Source: Coccinella septempunctata
Lineage: Eukaryota; Arthropoda; Insecta; Coleoptera; Coccinellidae
DNA: 64,000 nucleotides
Direction: 5' to 3'
NCBI RefSeq assembly: GCF_907165205.1
Contig: NC_058189.1
Span: 42,496,270 to 42,560,269, forward strand
Shown: positions 36,341 through 48,800 of the stretch, piece by piece
Layout: each line of letters starts with the position of its first letter
How positions within the stretch are numbered: the stretch's first letter is position 1
The notes under the pieces: model-generated
Told to the model about the DNA's origin: nothing
Database searches by the model: none
What the model saw: only the letters and a program-made list of their open reading frames with translations
Position numbers and translations under genes: made by a program

Positions 36341-37430
36341 AAGCTGAAATATTTGTGAAAAGCTTCAGATATCATATCAGAATCCGATGGGTAATTCAAA
36401 AATGTTACAATTTATTGGGACTGCCTTCCGTTTCTGGTAACATGCTCTCAGTTGCTCTCAAAACATAAAATGGCGGCCAAAGATATAATCTAATTATTTT
36501 GTAAAATGTGTCCATTTATTCTTATCTTGACGCGCAAAAACAATTTACTCATGCTTTCTTTTTTCAATGGAACTTTCACCGACATTTTCTACGGAGTAAG
36601 TATAAAATAATGCTCAGTGAAATAAAAAGATATTACACAGATAGTGATGCCACATTTCGAAACAGCCCAACAACCGTATACAATGGAAGTAAATGGCACG
36701 GAGGCTGACAAAAAATTGGAAGATGAGCAAAATATCTATCTTTATTTTGTCTAAAGTGACCGATTCTATATACTTCGGGAATAGCACGGCGTAAAAGGGT
36801 TTTAGGTACGTGAGCCGAGCCTGCCGTAAGAAAGTCACCCCTGTAATGGCCCAAAGGCGATTTAGACATCTCTACACGAGTCCTGCATTAGTGCAAGAAA
36901 GCCTATGGGATGTGCGGAAATGTGACAAGTCCTTCCTAGTTCTCCTTCAGCAGGGCTGATCGAAATGATGTCAGTAGTCATTTCTGAAAAATCTAGGGAC
37001 TTTAATTCCCAGTGAGGGTTTCTGGAATAATCTTTCTTTCCAGTGAATTATTCGTTCGAATGAAATTACGTCGAGTCCTGGATACGATTATGGTCGGGGA
37101 TAGGTTATTATTCCAATCTTCCCGAATTATTTGCCTGATCCTATTTTTTCTGGATTCAAATCTGGCGAACATATTTTTTCGTTGAAATGAGAACAAGGAG
37201 ATTTGATGTTTATAGTGTTATTAGTGTATTTTAAATAAAGGGTTGTTTTTGTGAGAATTTTAAAGAAATATTCAACAACTTAAGGCTGCTAATGAAACAA
37301 AGTGTTTAATTGGAAGAATGGTTCATGTCCTGAGAAATAAAAATTTCATTTGCAATAGAATCTTTCAATGGACGTAACGTTGGTTTTGGATATCGATTGA
37401 AATTTATTCTGGAGGGATTCTGCATTTCAT
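36341..37430. other. No gene recognised; GC-richer patch 36780-36960
   Basis: 36780-36960 is less AT-rich than its surroundings and opens small frames on both strands, but I see no family motif and no snRNA, tRNA or SRP hallmark. Confidence 0.4.
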
Positions 37431-37751
37431 GAAACTTTTTAGGGTTTTCACTCCCAATCAATGGAACAAAATCAATTAAAAAAATTGAAATGAACGATTT
37501 GCTCCTGCGTAAGTAAATTCTTGCACTAATTTGTCAGGACCAAATCAAGTAGAAAAAATTGTTGCCTGACAATGAACTGAAAAAAGAACTTTGAAATCAC
37601 AATTATATAACGTTTCGGAGTCTATCTCAGACTACTTCATCAAAGTTCTTTTTTCAGTTCATTGTCAGGCAACAATTTTTTCTACTTGATATTTCAATTC
37701 TTTTAATTGATTTTGTTCCAGAGATTGTGAGTGAAATCCTTAAAAAGTTTC
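37431..37751. repeat. Inverted repeat of Penelope-type terminal sequence
   Basis: The left arm from GAAACTTTTTAGGG TTTCAC (37431) and the right arm ending CCTTAAAAAGTTTC (37751) are inverted copies of the sequence that also forms the 3' end of the element at 15461-15720. Long matching blocks are TTGTTGCCTGACAATGAACT and GAACAAAATCAATTAAAA. The left arm keeps about 60 bp that the right arm lacks. A hammerhead-like motif sits near the apex. Confidence 0.75.
37608..37643 (-). ncRNA. Hammerhead-ribozyme-like motif at the inverted-repeat apex
   Basis: Minus strand: TTGATGA (core CUGAUGA with the first C changed), hairpin AGTCTGAGATAGACT, C, CGAAAC, GTTA. It keeps the GAAA box lost in the copy at 15632-15669, which in turn keeps the CTGATGA box. 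Together they support a common ancestral ribozyme. Confidence 0.5.
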
Positions 37752-39651
37752 AGGAAACGTTGGTTTTATTAGTAAAATTTGATTAAAATAATTCATACTA
37801 CCATGAAGTTATCAAGCTAATCTTGTTTGTTGTTATATTGTCCGAAATTTGAAAAAATGCCTTCTAGTAGTTAAAGTGTTACTCGTATGGAAGCGAATGG
37901 AGCTCAATTCGAGCATTTGTTTTGAATGATTTCCTGGCATTCATGAACTGAATAAAATTGGAAGATTAGAAAAAAATATCCGTTTTCTTGCCAAACAATT
38001 AACCTGGGAAACTGGGGTTAGATATTTCTGAATAAGGAATTCGAACACTTCACGAAAATTGTTAGTGAATTTTATTGAATTGTCGCAACAACCACCTAGC
38101 TCAGTGGAAGAGCGATTTTCCACTGGACATAGAGTTTTACAATTTGTGATGTGAAAAAAATTCGTCTTTTCGAACGAGAAAATATCGATTTGGCCTACCG
38201 CACGTCGAACAGGTTTTAGTATCAAAGATATTCTTCAGGGGATAACTAAAAAAATACTTCGGAATAAAATATATATCATATCTATTGAAAAGAATTCGTT
38301 AACAAGTGATTCTAAGGACTTATGACGCAAATAAAATAATAACACTAATACGATGCCAAAATAATCAAGAAAAACCACGTACCAAATCTACCGAAAAGTT
38401 CCCTGTCTAGCAGCGAAAACACAATTTTTACGGGCAAAAATCATTTTATTCATCAGCATAATTTATCTTCTTCTAGAGTGATCATATCAGTCCAACGACA
38501 CTCTAAAATTTCGATACCTTTGATATCTTTAGAGTGGCAGCTATCTCCTGCAACTCTTGATTTGATTTTTTGATGGTCTCCAGTGTAAGCACATCTTTGG
38601 CCGTCTATAACAGCGTGATCCATCTTCGCTTATGGTACAACGTATAAACTCTGCATATCAATCGATGATGGTTGATTTTCCTGGAGTAGAGTCCAAATAT
38701 TAAGGAAATTCGCCATAACGTTTTTATTCTTCGAAAATATCTAAAAACGACGAAATCTTTCTACAGGCACTTTTCAATGAGAATACTACACTATATTAGG
38801 TACATTTTTCTTGTGTCGTGTAATAAGGCTGGAACAAAAGAACTTCTTCATTTTGAATACAGATGATATTCTTTTTTGATCTCATGTTACACACAGAAAA
38901 TAGTTTTACTTCCTTACTCAAGGCAAAATCACTATATTTCAGTGAAATTTCAATTTTTGTTTGCTCTCAATAAATCTCCATCTCCATAAAGGAATTGAAA
39001 TTTTCCGTTTATAAAACTTAATTTGTAGCTGAAACATCATCTATCATTTCAATAATATTATATTACACTCAATTTGATTGAATATCGAACAGAATTTCTG
39101 TAATCAAGTCAAATATAACCCATAAAAAGTTCTCGAATTGAGTACCAACAGATTTCACTGATATAGATATTCTACTATCCAATTTGTAAAGTAATTCTCA
39201 TTCACCTTTACCATTATAAACAATTTAAGTATTCTATGTCCACTTCATACATAGAATAAGGTATGAGAAACTCGATAGTTAGTGATTATTTCACTTTTGT
39301 GCTGATTTTGCCTTGAAAATGTAGGTAATAGATATGGACAGGCTGAAGGACTTCCGTCGATGGCCATTAAAGAACAGTTATTATTATTATTATTATATAT
39401 GGACATATGTATGTTTTGAGAAACTTATTTTTCTTTCTATGATATTAGTAAAAAAAAATGCATTCGTATTTAAAATACCGAAGTTGTTTCTTCACCCTTA
39501 GTACAAGAGATTGAAAAAAAATTAATGAAGTATAGTATTCCCAGAAAAAAAGTGCCTGAAGAAAGTTTTTATATTTTATATTCGAAAATAAAGAAGTTAT
39601 GCCACACTTTCAAAATCGTTAAAATATCAAAATTTATTTCCGCAGATTCCA
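37752..39651. other. No gene; possible LINE tail at 39340-39396
   Basis: 39345-39377 (ACTTCCGTCGATGGCCATTA region) followed by a TTA microsatellite at 39378-39396 looks like a LINE 3' terminus, but no coding part precedes it. Elsewhere nothing recognised. Confidence 0.35.
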
Positions 39652-39830
39652 AGAAAAGCCTCTTGTTATGGCATATATTGGCCAGACGGGTAGGAGACTA
39701 AACACTAGGTTAGAAGAACATAAAAGTGACACAAGACTAATGAGGTCAACCACAGGATTGGCGAGACATACAGTAGATACGGGCCATATCATGAATTTAA
39801 ATGATATCAAAATTTAGTTATATCTTCAAG
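39652..39830 (+). pseudogene. GIY-YIG endonuclease remnant of a Penelope-like element
   Basis: The plus strand encodes MAYIGQTGRRLNTRLEEHKS, then LARHTVDTGHIMNLNDIKI. YIGQTGRxLxTRLxEHK is the second half of the GIY-YIG nuclease signature with its catalytic arginine, and HxxxTGHxxNxxDIKI is the usual following block in Penelope-like elements. Frame lost after about 39817. Orientation is opposite to the copy at 15461-16400. Confidence 0.7.
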
Positions 39831-40555
39831 ACAAATGTTTCCACTAGAGGATTATTCACGAAAATTGCTCAGGACTGCTTTGAAAGTTTTCCCCTATACA
39901 GTATAGAAGTACTAGATGCAGCCAAAATCAAGCAATTTCGGATACCTTGTACACTATTCAAGAATTCTTCAACTACACCTTCGAGATTTCCAAATAAGAT
40001 GTGTGTGTCCGTTAAAACAAATGCTTTCCTAAGCGCACACTAAGCACCCGACGAAAAAAGTTGTTGTTATGAAATGTTCATTATTCCATTGATCCTGTTA
40101 TCGCCTCTCCAATATTCAGACTAACTCTAGATATATTCGTGAACAGGCAGGATCTCTTCATCTATGCGTATTCCAGTACTCAAAGCTCAACGATATCTTA
40201 CACGCGGCTGCTCCCTACTCAATCGCGGGGGTCTGGTGGATCTTCTTGCCCTCAAATTGAAGCTATGCAAACTATATTGGATTGTTTGATCAGAAACTAT
40301 CCTACTGGTAGCTTTCCGAATTGCCCTTCATTAAGAAGGGCAGGCAACCATATAAGCCGATCTTGTGCGACTGTTGTAACTCTTGATCTTCCACCCCCAT
40401 AAGTATATGCAGAACTTCCACTGTTATTAGCGATTCTACAACACTTCACTCAGAGACGTTTAGAAACTTTTTGTTGGTTGAAACCTTCGTTTAACCAACA
40501 CACTAATTGTATAAGTGTTTTATTGAAAAAATCACATGCCTCCTCACCTGGCATG
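39831..40555. other. No gene recognised
   Basis: Two short plus frames (39801-40043 and 40139-40402) lack family motifs. The first probably runs on from the endonuclease remnant in a wrong frame. Confidence 0.4.
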
Positions 40556-40945
40556 TACAGGGAGGACAAAATTGGTGATACTTGAGCTACAACCTTTTCA
40601 ACTCAACGAGATAGAGGAAAATGAATGGCACATTAGGGTCGTCATTTTTCGAGAAACTAATAATGCCATCAACTGCATTCTCCTATCTTCTTTTGTTCTG
40701 GAGTTATAGGCCAAAATTAAAATTTCAACTTTGGTCATTATCTCCGTTTCTGTTCGTGCTAGGATAGACAATTTCATAGATTTCATAGAAATCCAGTGGC
40801 GTGATTTTTTCCAACAGGTATATTTGCTGAGCTGTAACATAAAGATATAGTTTTCCTTATGAAAACAGTAGTTTGAAATGACTTAGAAAGACTGGGGGCG
40901 ATGTATGATTTATTTCTGAAACCGGAAAAAAATGGCGATTCTCTC

Positions 40946-41798
40946 TAAGGCCCGTATTAATAGTCAGATCTCAAAACGGGTCTCAAGACCTATATCAGTT
41001 GATACTTTCTCAAGATAGTGACAGCATCTCAAGATGACGGCTTATTAATAAACGCATATCAAGTCATTGTCAGTTTGATACTATCTCAAGAAACGAGACT
41101 TGAAACTCAACTTATGAATGTCTTGAGTAATGGTCTTGAGATATACTTGAGACTACAAAACGAAAAGGGAAATTGGTATTTTTATTTTTGCTTGATATTT
41201 TTCAATACTGTGACTCACAATAAAATGTAACGAAGCAGGATTTTCGATCGCCCATCCAGTACACGTTGTGTGTACCTCATGTGAACTCCTCTGCACATTT
41301 TAAAGATCCTGGAGTCGTGTATGCTTCCTGGCCATCTTATTACAATATCCAAAAATTCTATATTAGGCCCAACAATGGCTTGGACATTAATTGAAAAGTC
41401 TGATTTTCTGTTGCGATAAACTTCATGAAATCGATTTCGTCGTGGTAGTTGACCACATCTTCCATGTATTCCACATTGACTAATAATGCCGATTTTTGGA
41501 AGCACAAAAGACAATTAAATTACTGTCAGTTCACAAAGCAAACCAACCCAACTTTCATTTCGAGATCATCTTGAGTCAGGGTTCGACCACACTCAAAATT
41601 TGACGTTCCCAAAACCTATCTTGAGATCATTCGAGTACTTGAGTCACATTTATTAATAAGCGCCTACTCAAGTGAGATCGCCGATTGAGACGTCATCATG
41701 ACACAGTCTCAAGTCAAATTTATAAATTAAACTGATGTCTCAAGACGCTACTTAGGATATTCTCAATACTTGAGATCTGACTATTAATACGGGCCTTA
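40946..41798 (-). mobile_element. PIF/Harbinger element remnant
   Basis: Perfect terminal inverted repeats TAAGGCCCGTATTAATAGTC, extending through AGATCTCAA, at 40946 and 41798. The interior is rich in TCTCAAG/CTTGAGA motifs next to both ends, which could be transposase-binding repeats, and holds a decayed HARBI1-type nuclease. It lies inside the foldback element. The 3-bp TWA target expected for the superfamily is not perfectly duplicated. Confidence 0.8.
41215..41514 (-). pseudogene. HARBI1-type DDE nuclease fragment
   Basis: The minus strand encodes FHEVYRNRKSDFSINVQAIV, then GPNIEFLDIVIRWPGSIHDS and RIFK. YxNRKxxxSINVQAVxD...IVxRWPGSxHDSxIF is the central signature of the Harbinger DDE nuclease; the D of HDS lies near the second catalytic acid, and the aspartate after QAI/V is replaced here by glycine (QAIVGPN). 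Only this core of about 100 residues remains; the N-terminal and C-terminal parts and the separate MYB-like protein are absent. Confidence 0.8.
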
Positions 41799-42095
41799 GA
41801 CATTTCAAACTACTGTTTTTATACGAAAAAAAACAACTTTATGTTATAGCTCAGCAAAAAAACCTGTTGGAATAAATCATAGTATGCCACTGGATTGCTA
41901 TCAAAAAAGAGTCTCCATAGGGTTTTTATTTCAACATCCGCAAAGCGCAAAGAGAAACGGAGATAATTACCAAAGTTGAAATCGAGAAAATTTCAATCTT
42001 GGCCTATAACTCGAAAACTAAAGAATATAGTGTGTCCTCTATCTAGTTGGTTCAAAAAGTTTTAGTTCAGGTATCACCAATTTTGCCAGCCTGTA

Positions 42096-42798
42096 CAGCA
42101 ATTCTCTCAAATATCCTCTAAAATTTTTGTGAAGTGTATTTTTATCTTCACATCAAATTATTTCAACATGCCGATGAAGTTGCTCGCAGACAACCTATAA
42201 ATTGAATCATCATAACAAATACAGGACTTTTGCATACCTGATATACCGCACAATTTTTATCGTGAAAATGAAATCTGTAAAAGTTTCAAAATTCATTCGT
42301 TTTCACACAAGAAAACTTTCGCCGTCGTATTTCCTTTCGAACGAACATTATCGGAGCACAAAGAAATCGTTCATGCGGTTTCGAGCGGCAACTTCGGTGT
42401 TATTTCGTATGAAATTTAACTTTTCGAATAATTTGAGAGATATTCAAATTCTCTGAAGCGTTCAGGGAAATTGTCGCTGCCGCCTTAAACGTTTCAATTC
42501 AACGAAAAAACGGAGGAGAGAAATCTATCTGTCGTTTTACATCTGGCGAGTTCGTGGCTATTCACAGGACACTACGCTTTTCTATTTTCCCGTCGTTAAG
42601 TTTTTTTTTCCCAAACGGATGATGGATATTGGCTGCCGTATTTTGAATAGTATTCCGATGAAATGTTCGGATCACTTTTATTAAAAAGTGATCCGTAAAT
42701 CGAACATGAACTTCATTTTACACTTTTTTTTACAATCTTCAAGAAAGACATTTTTTCTTAGAAATAGTTTAGTAAGTGTAATTACCAGTTTAGAATCC
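42096..42798. other. No gene; 45-bp hairpin at 42663-42707
   Basis: ATGTTCGGATCACTTTTATT followed by AAAAAGTGATCCG and CGAACAT forms a near-perfect hairpin. The rest is featureless. Confidence 0.55.
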
Positions 42799-42802
42799 TT
42801 AA

Positions 42803-43326
42803 GGGGAAGTAATACCTCAAGAATCTCTATTCAAAATCGGCATTCACTAGCTCCTAATTTACGCCCTCAATTTTTTACGTGATGCCTTGATTTTTTTTTT
42901 TTAATTAAAGATAAAGGACGTCTTGATGTCACTCCGTCTCTTTTTTTCCAATATAGTTGTTTTTTTATGAGGAAAAAAACTTGCACTTTGGAGTCAATAA
43001 AACTTTTTTTCACAATCATTTTTCGATGGTTTTTCGACATATTTCGATAAAAATAACGACAGGGTAACTTCGGCGATTCAATTGTTTATATATTGCAAAG
43101 ATTTTCATAGCGATATATGACAAAAATTACGCTGAAATTCAGGAAAAACTGTAAATTTTTCAATATTCCTAACATTACCTTTCACGTGGTAATTTCTACT
43201 TTTCAACTAACTCAGTACATAATTCAGGCTATTGCTCAAAGATGTGACACATCTTCGTAGTTGGGGGCATCCGTAAAGCAACCAATGTCGATCGTCTTGA
43301 TCTTGAATCGTATGTACTACTTCCCC
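42803..43326. mobile_element. TTAA-flanked MITE, 524 bp (piggyBac-like target)
   Basis: GGGGAAGTAATAC and the complement of GTACTACTTCCCC form short inverted ends, each beside TTAA (42799-42802 and 43327-43330). TTAA duplication is the rule for piggyBac transposition; the element itself has no coding capacity. Confidence 0.65.
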
Positions 43327-43362
43327 TTAATAATAATAATGTTTATTTACGAACTCTTACAA

Positions 43363-43745
43363 ATATATATATATATATATTTTTGAATGTCAGCAATACA
43401 TTTTTAGTTATCAAACAATATAGCAGATGTATGAGTTTTAGCAAAGGTTAGTGTGACGGGGTACCATACAATTCGGAGTATGATACAAGAGCTTAGGGAA
43501 AAACCTCAGTAAAAAAACCCTGTCTCCCCGTGAGTAGTGTAGTGATGACAAATTTGTTTACAGAATAAGCTTTTAATATTGAAGGGCTTCCTTTCCATTG
43601 ACATAAAAAATTCTTCATCCTCCTTCCATTTCGAAATAATATCTGAAACAAAGAAACAGAGCAGAAAACGAGAAAAAAAGTGAATAATGAAGCCTTCATC
43701 CAAACTTATTCCAAGACTTGATGATGACTGAAGAAAAAAATAAAT
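43363..43745 (-). mobile_element. LINE 3' UTR fragment
   Basis: Matches 1551-1870 over its length, including GTACCATACAA, TATGATACAAGAGCTTA, CAGTAAAAAAACCCT and TCCCCGTGAGT. It is preceded by an (AT)n tract (43363-43380) as in the first copy. Only non-coding 3' sequence is present, so this is a very short 5'-truncated insertion. Confidence 0.75.
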
Positions 43746-44237
43746 AATCATAGGTACATAACTTGTTTTTCAATTGCATTGGAAGGAATATCATCTCTGC
43801 GTCAAAAATCTTGGTGGAGGATCACCCTCGTTGTTAGAAATGCCTTCAGTACTCAAATTAATAATAGCCAAATCTTGCTTTTGACTGGGAGGGTCTTTCG
43901 ACCAGGTCCAGTCTTCCAAGTGATGATTCTTCTATTCTTCAGTTCTTCGAGGAACGCTACAGCACCCTCATATTGGGGAATCATCTCCCATAGATATACC
44001 AGTGGTTATTCAGTAGAAAATGATGTAGTACAGTTTATTTTCAGTACACTCAGTTGAAGTTTTGCGAAATATTTTTTGAATAGTTGGTTCGGAAAAAAGT
44101 GACATTATTTTCCAAGCTGGAGCAAATGGCTTAGAATTGAAGATAACAGGTTACAGAAGCACTATTCGGGATAATATGGGAAAAATAAAATTTGAAAAAA
44201 TTCAAAAATTGTAGCAACAGGAGTTCGAAAATCATTA
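43746..44237. other. No gene recognised
   Basis: A 92-residue plus frame (43779-44057) has no recognisable motif. Confidence 0.4.
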
Positions 44238-44384
44238 CAGGGTGGGCATTTTCTCGAACAATAAAAAATGCAATATAATTTGAAAAATACATGACTCAGA
44301 TTTTTTGCAAATATTTTTCTGGTGACTACTATGACTCAACCTGTTACCCGATTCCGGCTCGACGTCGACTTCTGAAACGCCCTG
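44238..44384. mobile_element. 147-bp mariner-type MITE
   Basis: Ends CAGGGTGGGCATTTTCTCG and, reverse-complemented, CAGGGCGTTTCAGAAGTCG, with TA on both sides (44236-44237 and 44385-44386). Confidence 0.6.
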
Positions 44385-44386
44385 TA

Positions 44387-45215
44387 TAATGAGTAGGTAT
44401 GTTTCATTTCACGTATTTTCAGATTTCAGACTATGAACAAAATATACACATTCATGTTACAAACTGAAAGTTATTCTTTTCGCATTCCAATCATCGGTTT
44501 TTTATTGAGAAGAATGGAGAAAAATATCAATGGTGAATTAGTCGGCAGCCAAAATAAAAGTTCATAAATTGGTTCTCTTCCGCCGAATCACTGAAATTCA
44601 GGGGGCATTGAAAGGGTAAATCGTTTTATGCAGGCAATTAATGATCCATGTAATTAAAGTTCAGGCGCGTTGACATTTTATAAATTGCACAAAAAATAAC
44701 ATGACCAGCTGTATTTTTTCAGAGATCTTTCGACCCTTTGTCGTCATGATCGATTTAATTTTAGTTCAGAGTCGGATTATTGTTGCAATTGAGCGTTGAG
44801 TTATAAATATCGTTATTGTTCGTTATACTGAAAACAAAAAGCCACGTTCGAAATTTGATTCAATTTATGAAATGGGGACAAGCATTGAGAGGAGTCTATT
44901 CTATAAAATATAACAGCTGAAATTAAAATAGGAACACCCATTAATTATTGTTGTATTTATAGAAATAATAACCATTCATTTATTTGTAGCAGATATCGAT
45001 GAAGAATACGAATAGGAAAAGAAAATCCTACGTTTTCACTTACCATCTACAAAATATCTGAAGCTCATCAATATTATATGAATCAAATTATGTTGTTGTT
45101 AACCTTGTAACGGATTATCCCCGGATGTCTCAAGCGACAGCTATTCAAAGTTCAAATCGCAAATACATCCTGGTGGCGTCGAGTCGAAAACAAGGTTCTT
45201 TGATATCTAGGTTAG
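44387..45215. other. No gene recognised
   Basis: AT-rich, without repeats or coding signal. Confidence 0.45.
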
Positions 45216-45870
45216 TAGCGATAACTATTGAAAGTCAACATCCGAGTTACAGGAATAAGAACTTATATCAGTCAGGTGAAAATTACAGGTGAAATTGGGA
45301 AACAGGCTACTATGCACACTGAAAAGTTTTTTTCATTACTATATACAGATAGTAATGAGAAGATGGTGATTTTACGACAGCCAGAACTGGGACATTCACT
45401 CAGCGGATAATGAAGTGGAAATCACTGGTCTGCAGGTCAGAGAACAAGGCATGGCGATGGAGCCAAAATTTTTCACCACTCTGGTTTCTGCTCCCAAATG
45501 GTTTGCACGCCAGCCAGGAATCGTACTCCTAGAAGTGGAAAAACCCGGACAGGACGGGGACAAAAAGCCAGAGCTGTTGAACACTTTGGCTTCTGCTCCC
45601 AACGGGTATACAGGCCAGCCAAAATTCGTTCTTCCAGCAGTGATAGAATTAGAATAGGAATAGATGTTGTCTTACCTCTAGACTCGATATACAGACGGTT
45701 GATCTAGTACTTGGCGTACACGTGGTTACCCCTAGAGTAAGCGACAAGGAGGACTATCTAAAAAAGCTCACTACCCTACAGGAAACAGATTCTCAGCGAA
45801 ACTGTAGAAGTAGCCGAGCTACGTAATCTGAGCAAAAGAGAATACCAGCTGAAAGGCCAGCTTTAATCTA
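45216..45870 (+). other. GC-richer segment with two 105-bp degenerate tandem units
   Basis: CTCTGGTTTCTGCTCCCAA (near 45480) and CTTTGGCTTCTGCTCCCAA (near 45585) head two related units; in one frame (45415-45657) both encode TL.SAP......QP..VL. The base composition and open frames on both strands resemble the GC-richer leader or first ORF of a LINE, but no motif confirms that. Function not recognised. Confidence 0.35.
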
Positions 45871-48800
45871 AAATGCCACTCGCATTGTTAACACCTTGAA
45901 TTATCCAAAAATCGAATGACTACTCAATACAGAATTAATACTCGATACAAATTGACTGCCCAAAACAGAATGTGGAACCAGGGAGGAATATATTATTTTG
46001 TACCAACCTGTGGGGTGCGGAAATGGTATGTTCCTCATGTGCCAAAAAATTGTGAAATTCGCGTCGATGAAAATATCTTGATTTTGGCTTATCGGTATTG
46101 ACCATAGATTAATAAAACAGGAGATAGAGCATCTCGACAAAAACGCGTTCACGAAATACTGCTATAAATATGAATTTGGATATCTTGGGTGGGGGAACTG
46201 GACAGGGGCGGATTCAGAACTAGTCACACTGCGAATATTTCAGGTAGTCAGCAATAATTTTATATCGAATGGAAATATGTTTCAATGCAAAGATTTCGAG
46301 TATTTTTCTTATGACAACTAATCAAAGGGATGTAGAACTAATATGTAATACCAAAACAACTTATGTAAAAAAGAATTTATTTTGAATACAATGTTACCAT
46401 ACAGATTTTTTGAAATTTTATTCACTAAGCATAAACTGAAAACCAAAAATTACTTTCATGAAAAAAATTCCTTTTAGAATGGTTAATTCTCAAATCAATA
46501 GAAGTGGAAGCAGCTGAAGTTTATGGAATTTGTATAATGAGAATCTAATAAAGTTTGTTCATCGAAGAAATCCTCAAGTCTTCCGTACAGATTTTGCGGA
46601 ATGAAACAGTAATGTAATACTGTAAACATGAACCAATGATTGTGAAATAGGAAATTATTTCTTATTGTATACAGTAACTCATAAAAGAATCCCTCAATTC
46701 TAGATGAAGCATCAATATTTTTTTTTACGGGCAGTTTTAAATTGAATTAAGTTATATTGCATATAAACTAAAGAGCAGTGTTTTTCAGCAACTCAAATAC
46801 CTAGTTCAACAACCTGCTTCCCCTTTCAAATTTTTATACCACCTCGAAAGTGCTTTTTGGTGTTGAAGTGCATAATAATCAAGAGTTATTTTACGAAACT
46901 GTAAGCTCTAACTCAATAATAATGTAACTTTTAAGCAAATTGTTCGAGGACATTGCCAAATTTATGTATTTTATGCATGCAGCTGTCTTCGAAGAAATTT
47001 TTTATTAGGTATTTGCCTCGGCTTTCCAAGCTTTCATCTTGAATTTTTCTTTCCAATGAATTGGGAACTGCTTGTAGTACTGACGACTCACTGGTAATCT
47101 TAAATCGGTTTTTTGACGTCAATTAGCTGTTTTTTAATTTCTGTTCTCCGCTTGTCTTCTGCAACAATTTTTCAACTGAAGTTTTACTTCGAAATATGAG
47201 GTATCCTGATAACAGACATTTTCATTTAATAAATCATAAAAATAATGGGAATATCTGAGCTCTAATTGAATGGTCATTATTGTAATCATAATTACAGTAG
47301 TAGCATAATTTTTACATTGAAATACATTTTAGAAATAAAGGAAACTTTTTGATTTCCACAAAAAGTTCCAAACATGACCTCAGCTCATTTTTATGGATCT
47401 TCATTCCTAAGACGAGTTCTATTTGCCATAACAGTTTATAAGGAATTTTGTATACCTCCCTGGGTAGGTATGTACCTCACTTGTTTTATCCTTGAACTTC
47501 AAGAAGCTTTCATTTCTGCAAATCCTGAACTGGCATTCGTGTTTCTTGATATTGTTCCCATTTTCCTTCAATTTTCCTCAAAAACTCCAGTACTGATAAC
47601 AGGTTTGGCACAGTAGTGGCTATAATTACAACATTATTGAAGCAATTAAAACCTCGTTCTACTGTTCATCTCGAAACCAGGAAGAATGTTTATACAAAAA
47701 AGCATGATATAATAAGAAAAAGAGAATCTACTATAAATTTCAAGTTCAGAAGTATTCAGAAATCACTTGCAAAATTCCAAAGAAAGTGATAATCAGACAA
47801 TAAAGCGAGTTAAATAAGTGGTAAACTACCTATCTTACCTCACTCGGGATGGCATCTGCTTTCAAATTTACGGTAAAAGTCGATTACTCTCATTATACTA
47901 AAGTCTGGAGTATAAATTACAAGAGAAGTGTAAATTGTTTTCAAGACCCAGTGCAACTCTCCACTGCCTTCGTCTGGTTTCATTTCTGGGAAATCTAAAA
48001 TTGAAATCAATTATTTGATTGTATAAACTCAACATTTCAATCCCATCATTAGATGGGATTCAAACAAAATACGACCCTGGCGTCCCCTAACTCCCTCCCC
48101 TGATTTCATAAAGTCGTGAATTCAAACAAGAATAAAATATCAAAAACTTACCAGAATAAATAAATCGCTTTCCTCTTTCGTGTATAAATTGCACTTTTAT
48201 TTCGAACACACGTTTTTACGGCACATCGCTGCTCATTTTCCAAAATATTACGACGTGAATGATTGAAATAATATTTTGACAATTACAAATACACACGCCG
48301 TCTTAGAAATTTTAGAAGCGATCTGGAGGGGAAAACAAGCGAAAATTCATTTCATTGGTGGTTATTGGGAGTGGGAATAATTTGAAAAATGAACAGTCTG
48401 GAAAATAGCTTATGATCCATCTATTTAATCTATGGTATTGACGAACCAAAATTCGATTATCTCCAAATTCAGAACGTTTTTCACAGTTCTACTTCGTTTT
48501 TCTGAACTGAAAAACAAATACAAACGATGTCTGCATCCTCAATTGGAATTAATATAAAACTTTTTAAAACCGAAAAATAAAAACACCTTACCGAATGAAT
48601 CTAAAATGAACGTGGATTTTTAGTAAAAAAATCAAAGTTTATTATAACTTTCCTTGAAGTTTCGAACATTAATCTGAATGTATCTCGGGTGTGAACTGAG
48701 ATTCAGATATCCACATACTGAGAGCTTTTTTTTCCGTGTGGAGCCAAAGAGTAACAAACTCGTTTCATTCGCCTAGAACCCTTTTATGGTATAGAAAAAT

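Larger units (their letters stand above)
40558..42093. mobile_element. Foldback TIR element split by a Harbinger element
   Basis: CAGGGAGGACAAAATTGGTG at 40558 pairs with the complement of the right end at 42093 (CAGGCTGGCAAAATTGGTG). Inversion continues for about 300 bp on each side to CAGTAGTTTGAAATG (near 40870) and CATTTCAAACTACTG (near 41802). TA flanks both ends (40556-40557 and 42094-42095). Without the nested element it would be about 0.7 kb with a loop of roughly 70 bp, that is, almost entirely arms. Confidence 0.8.

Noticed and set aside
36780..36960. Possible structured RNA in a GC-richer patch
   Set aside because: Compared with U1, SRP, RNase P and MRP hallmarks it shows none, and no long stem is evident.
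38092..38120. tRNA-like A box (TAGCTCAGTGG followed by AAGAGCG)
   Set aside because: The D-arm match is good, but there is no anticodon stem, no GGTTC-type B box and no acceptor pairing downstream; at most the head of a SINE, not a tRNA gene.
39801..40402. Two plus-strand frames as a gene
   Set aside because: No motif, and the first follows a decayed GIY-YIG remnant in a different frame.
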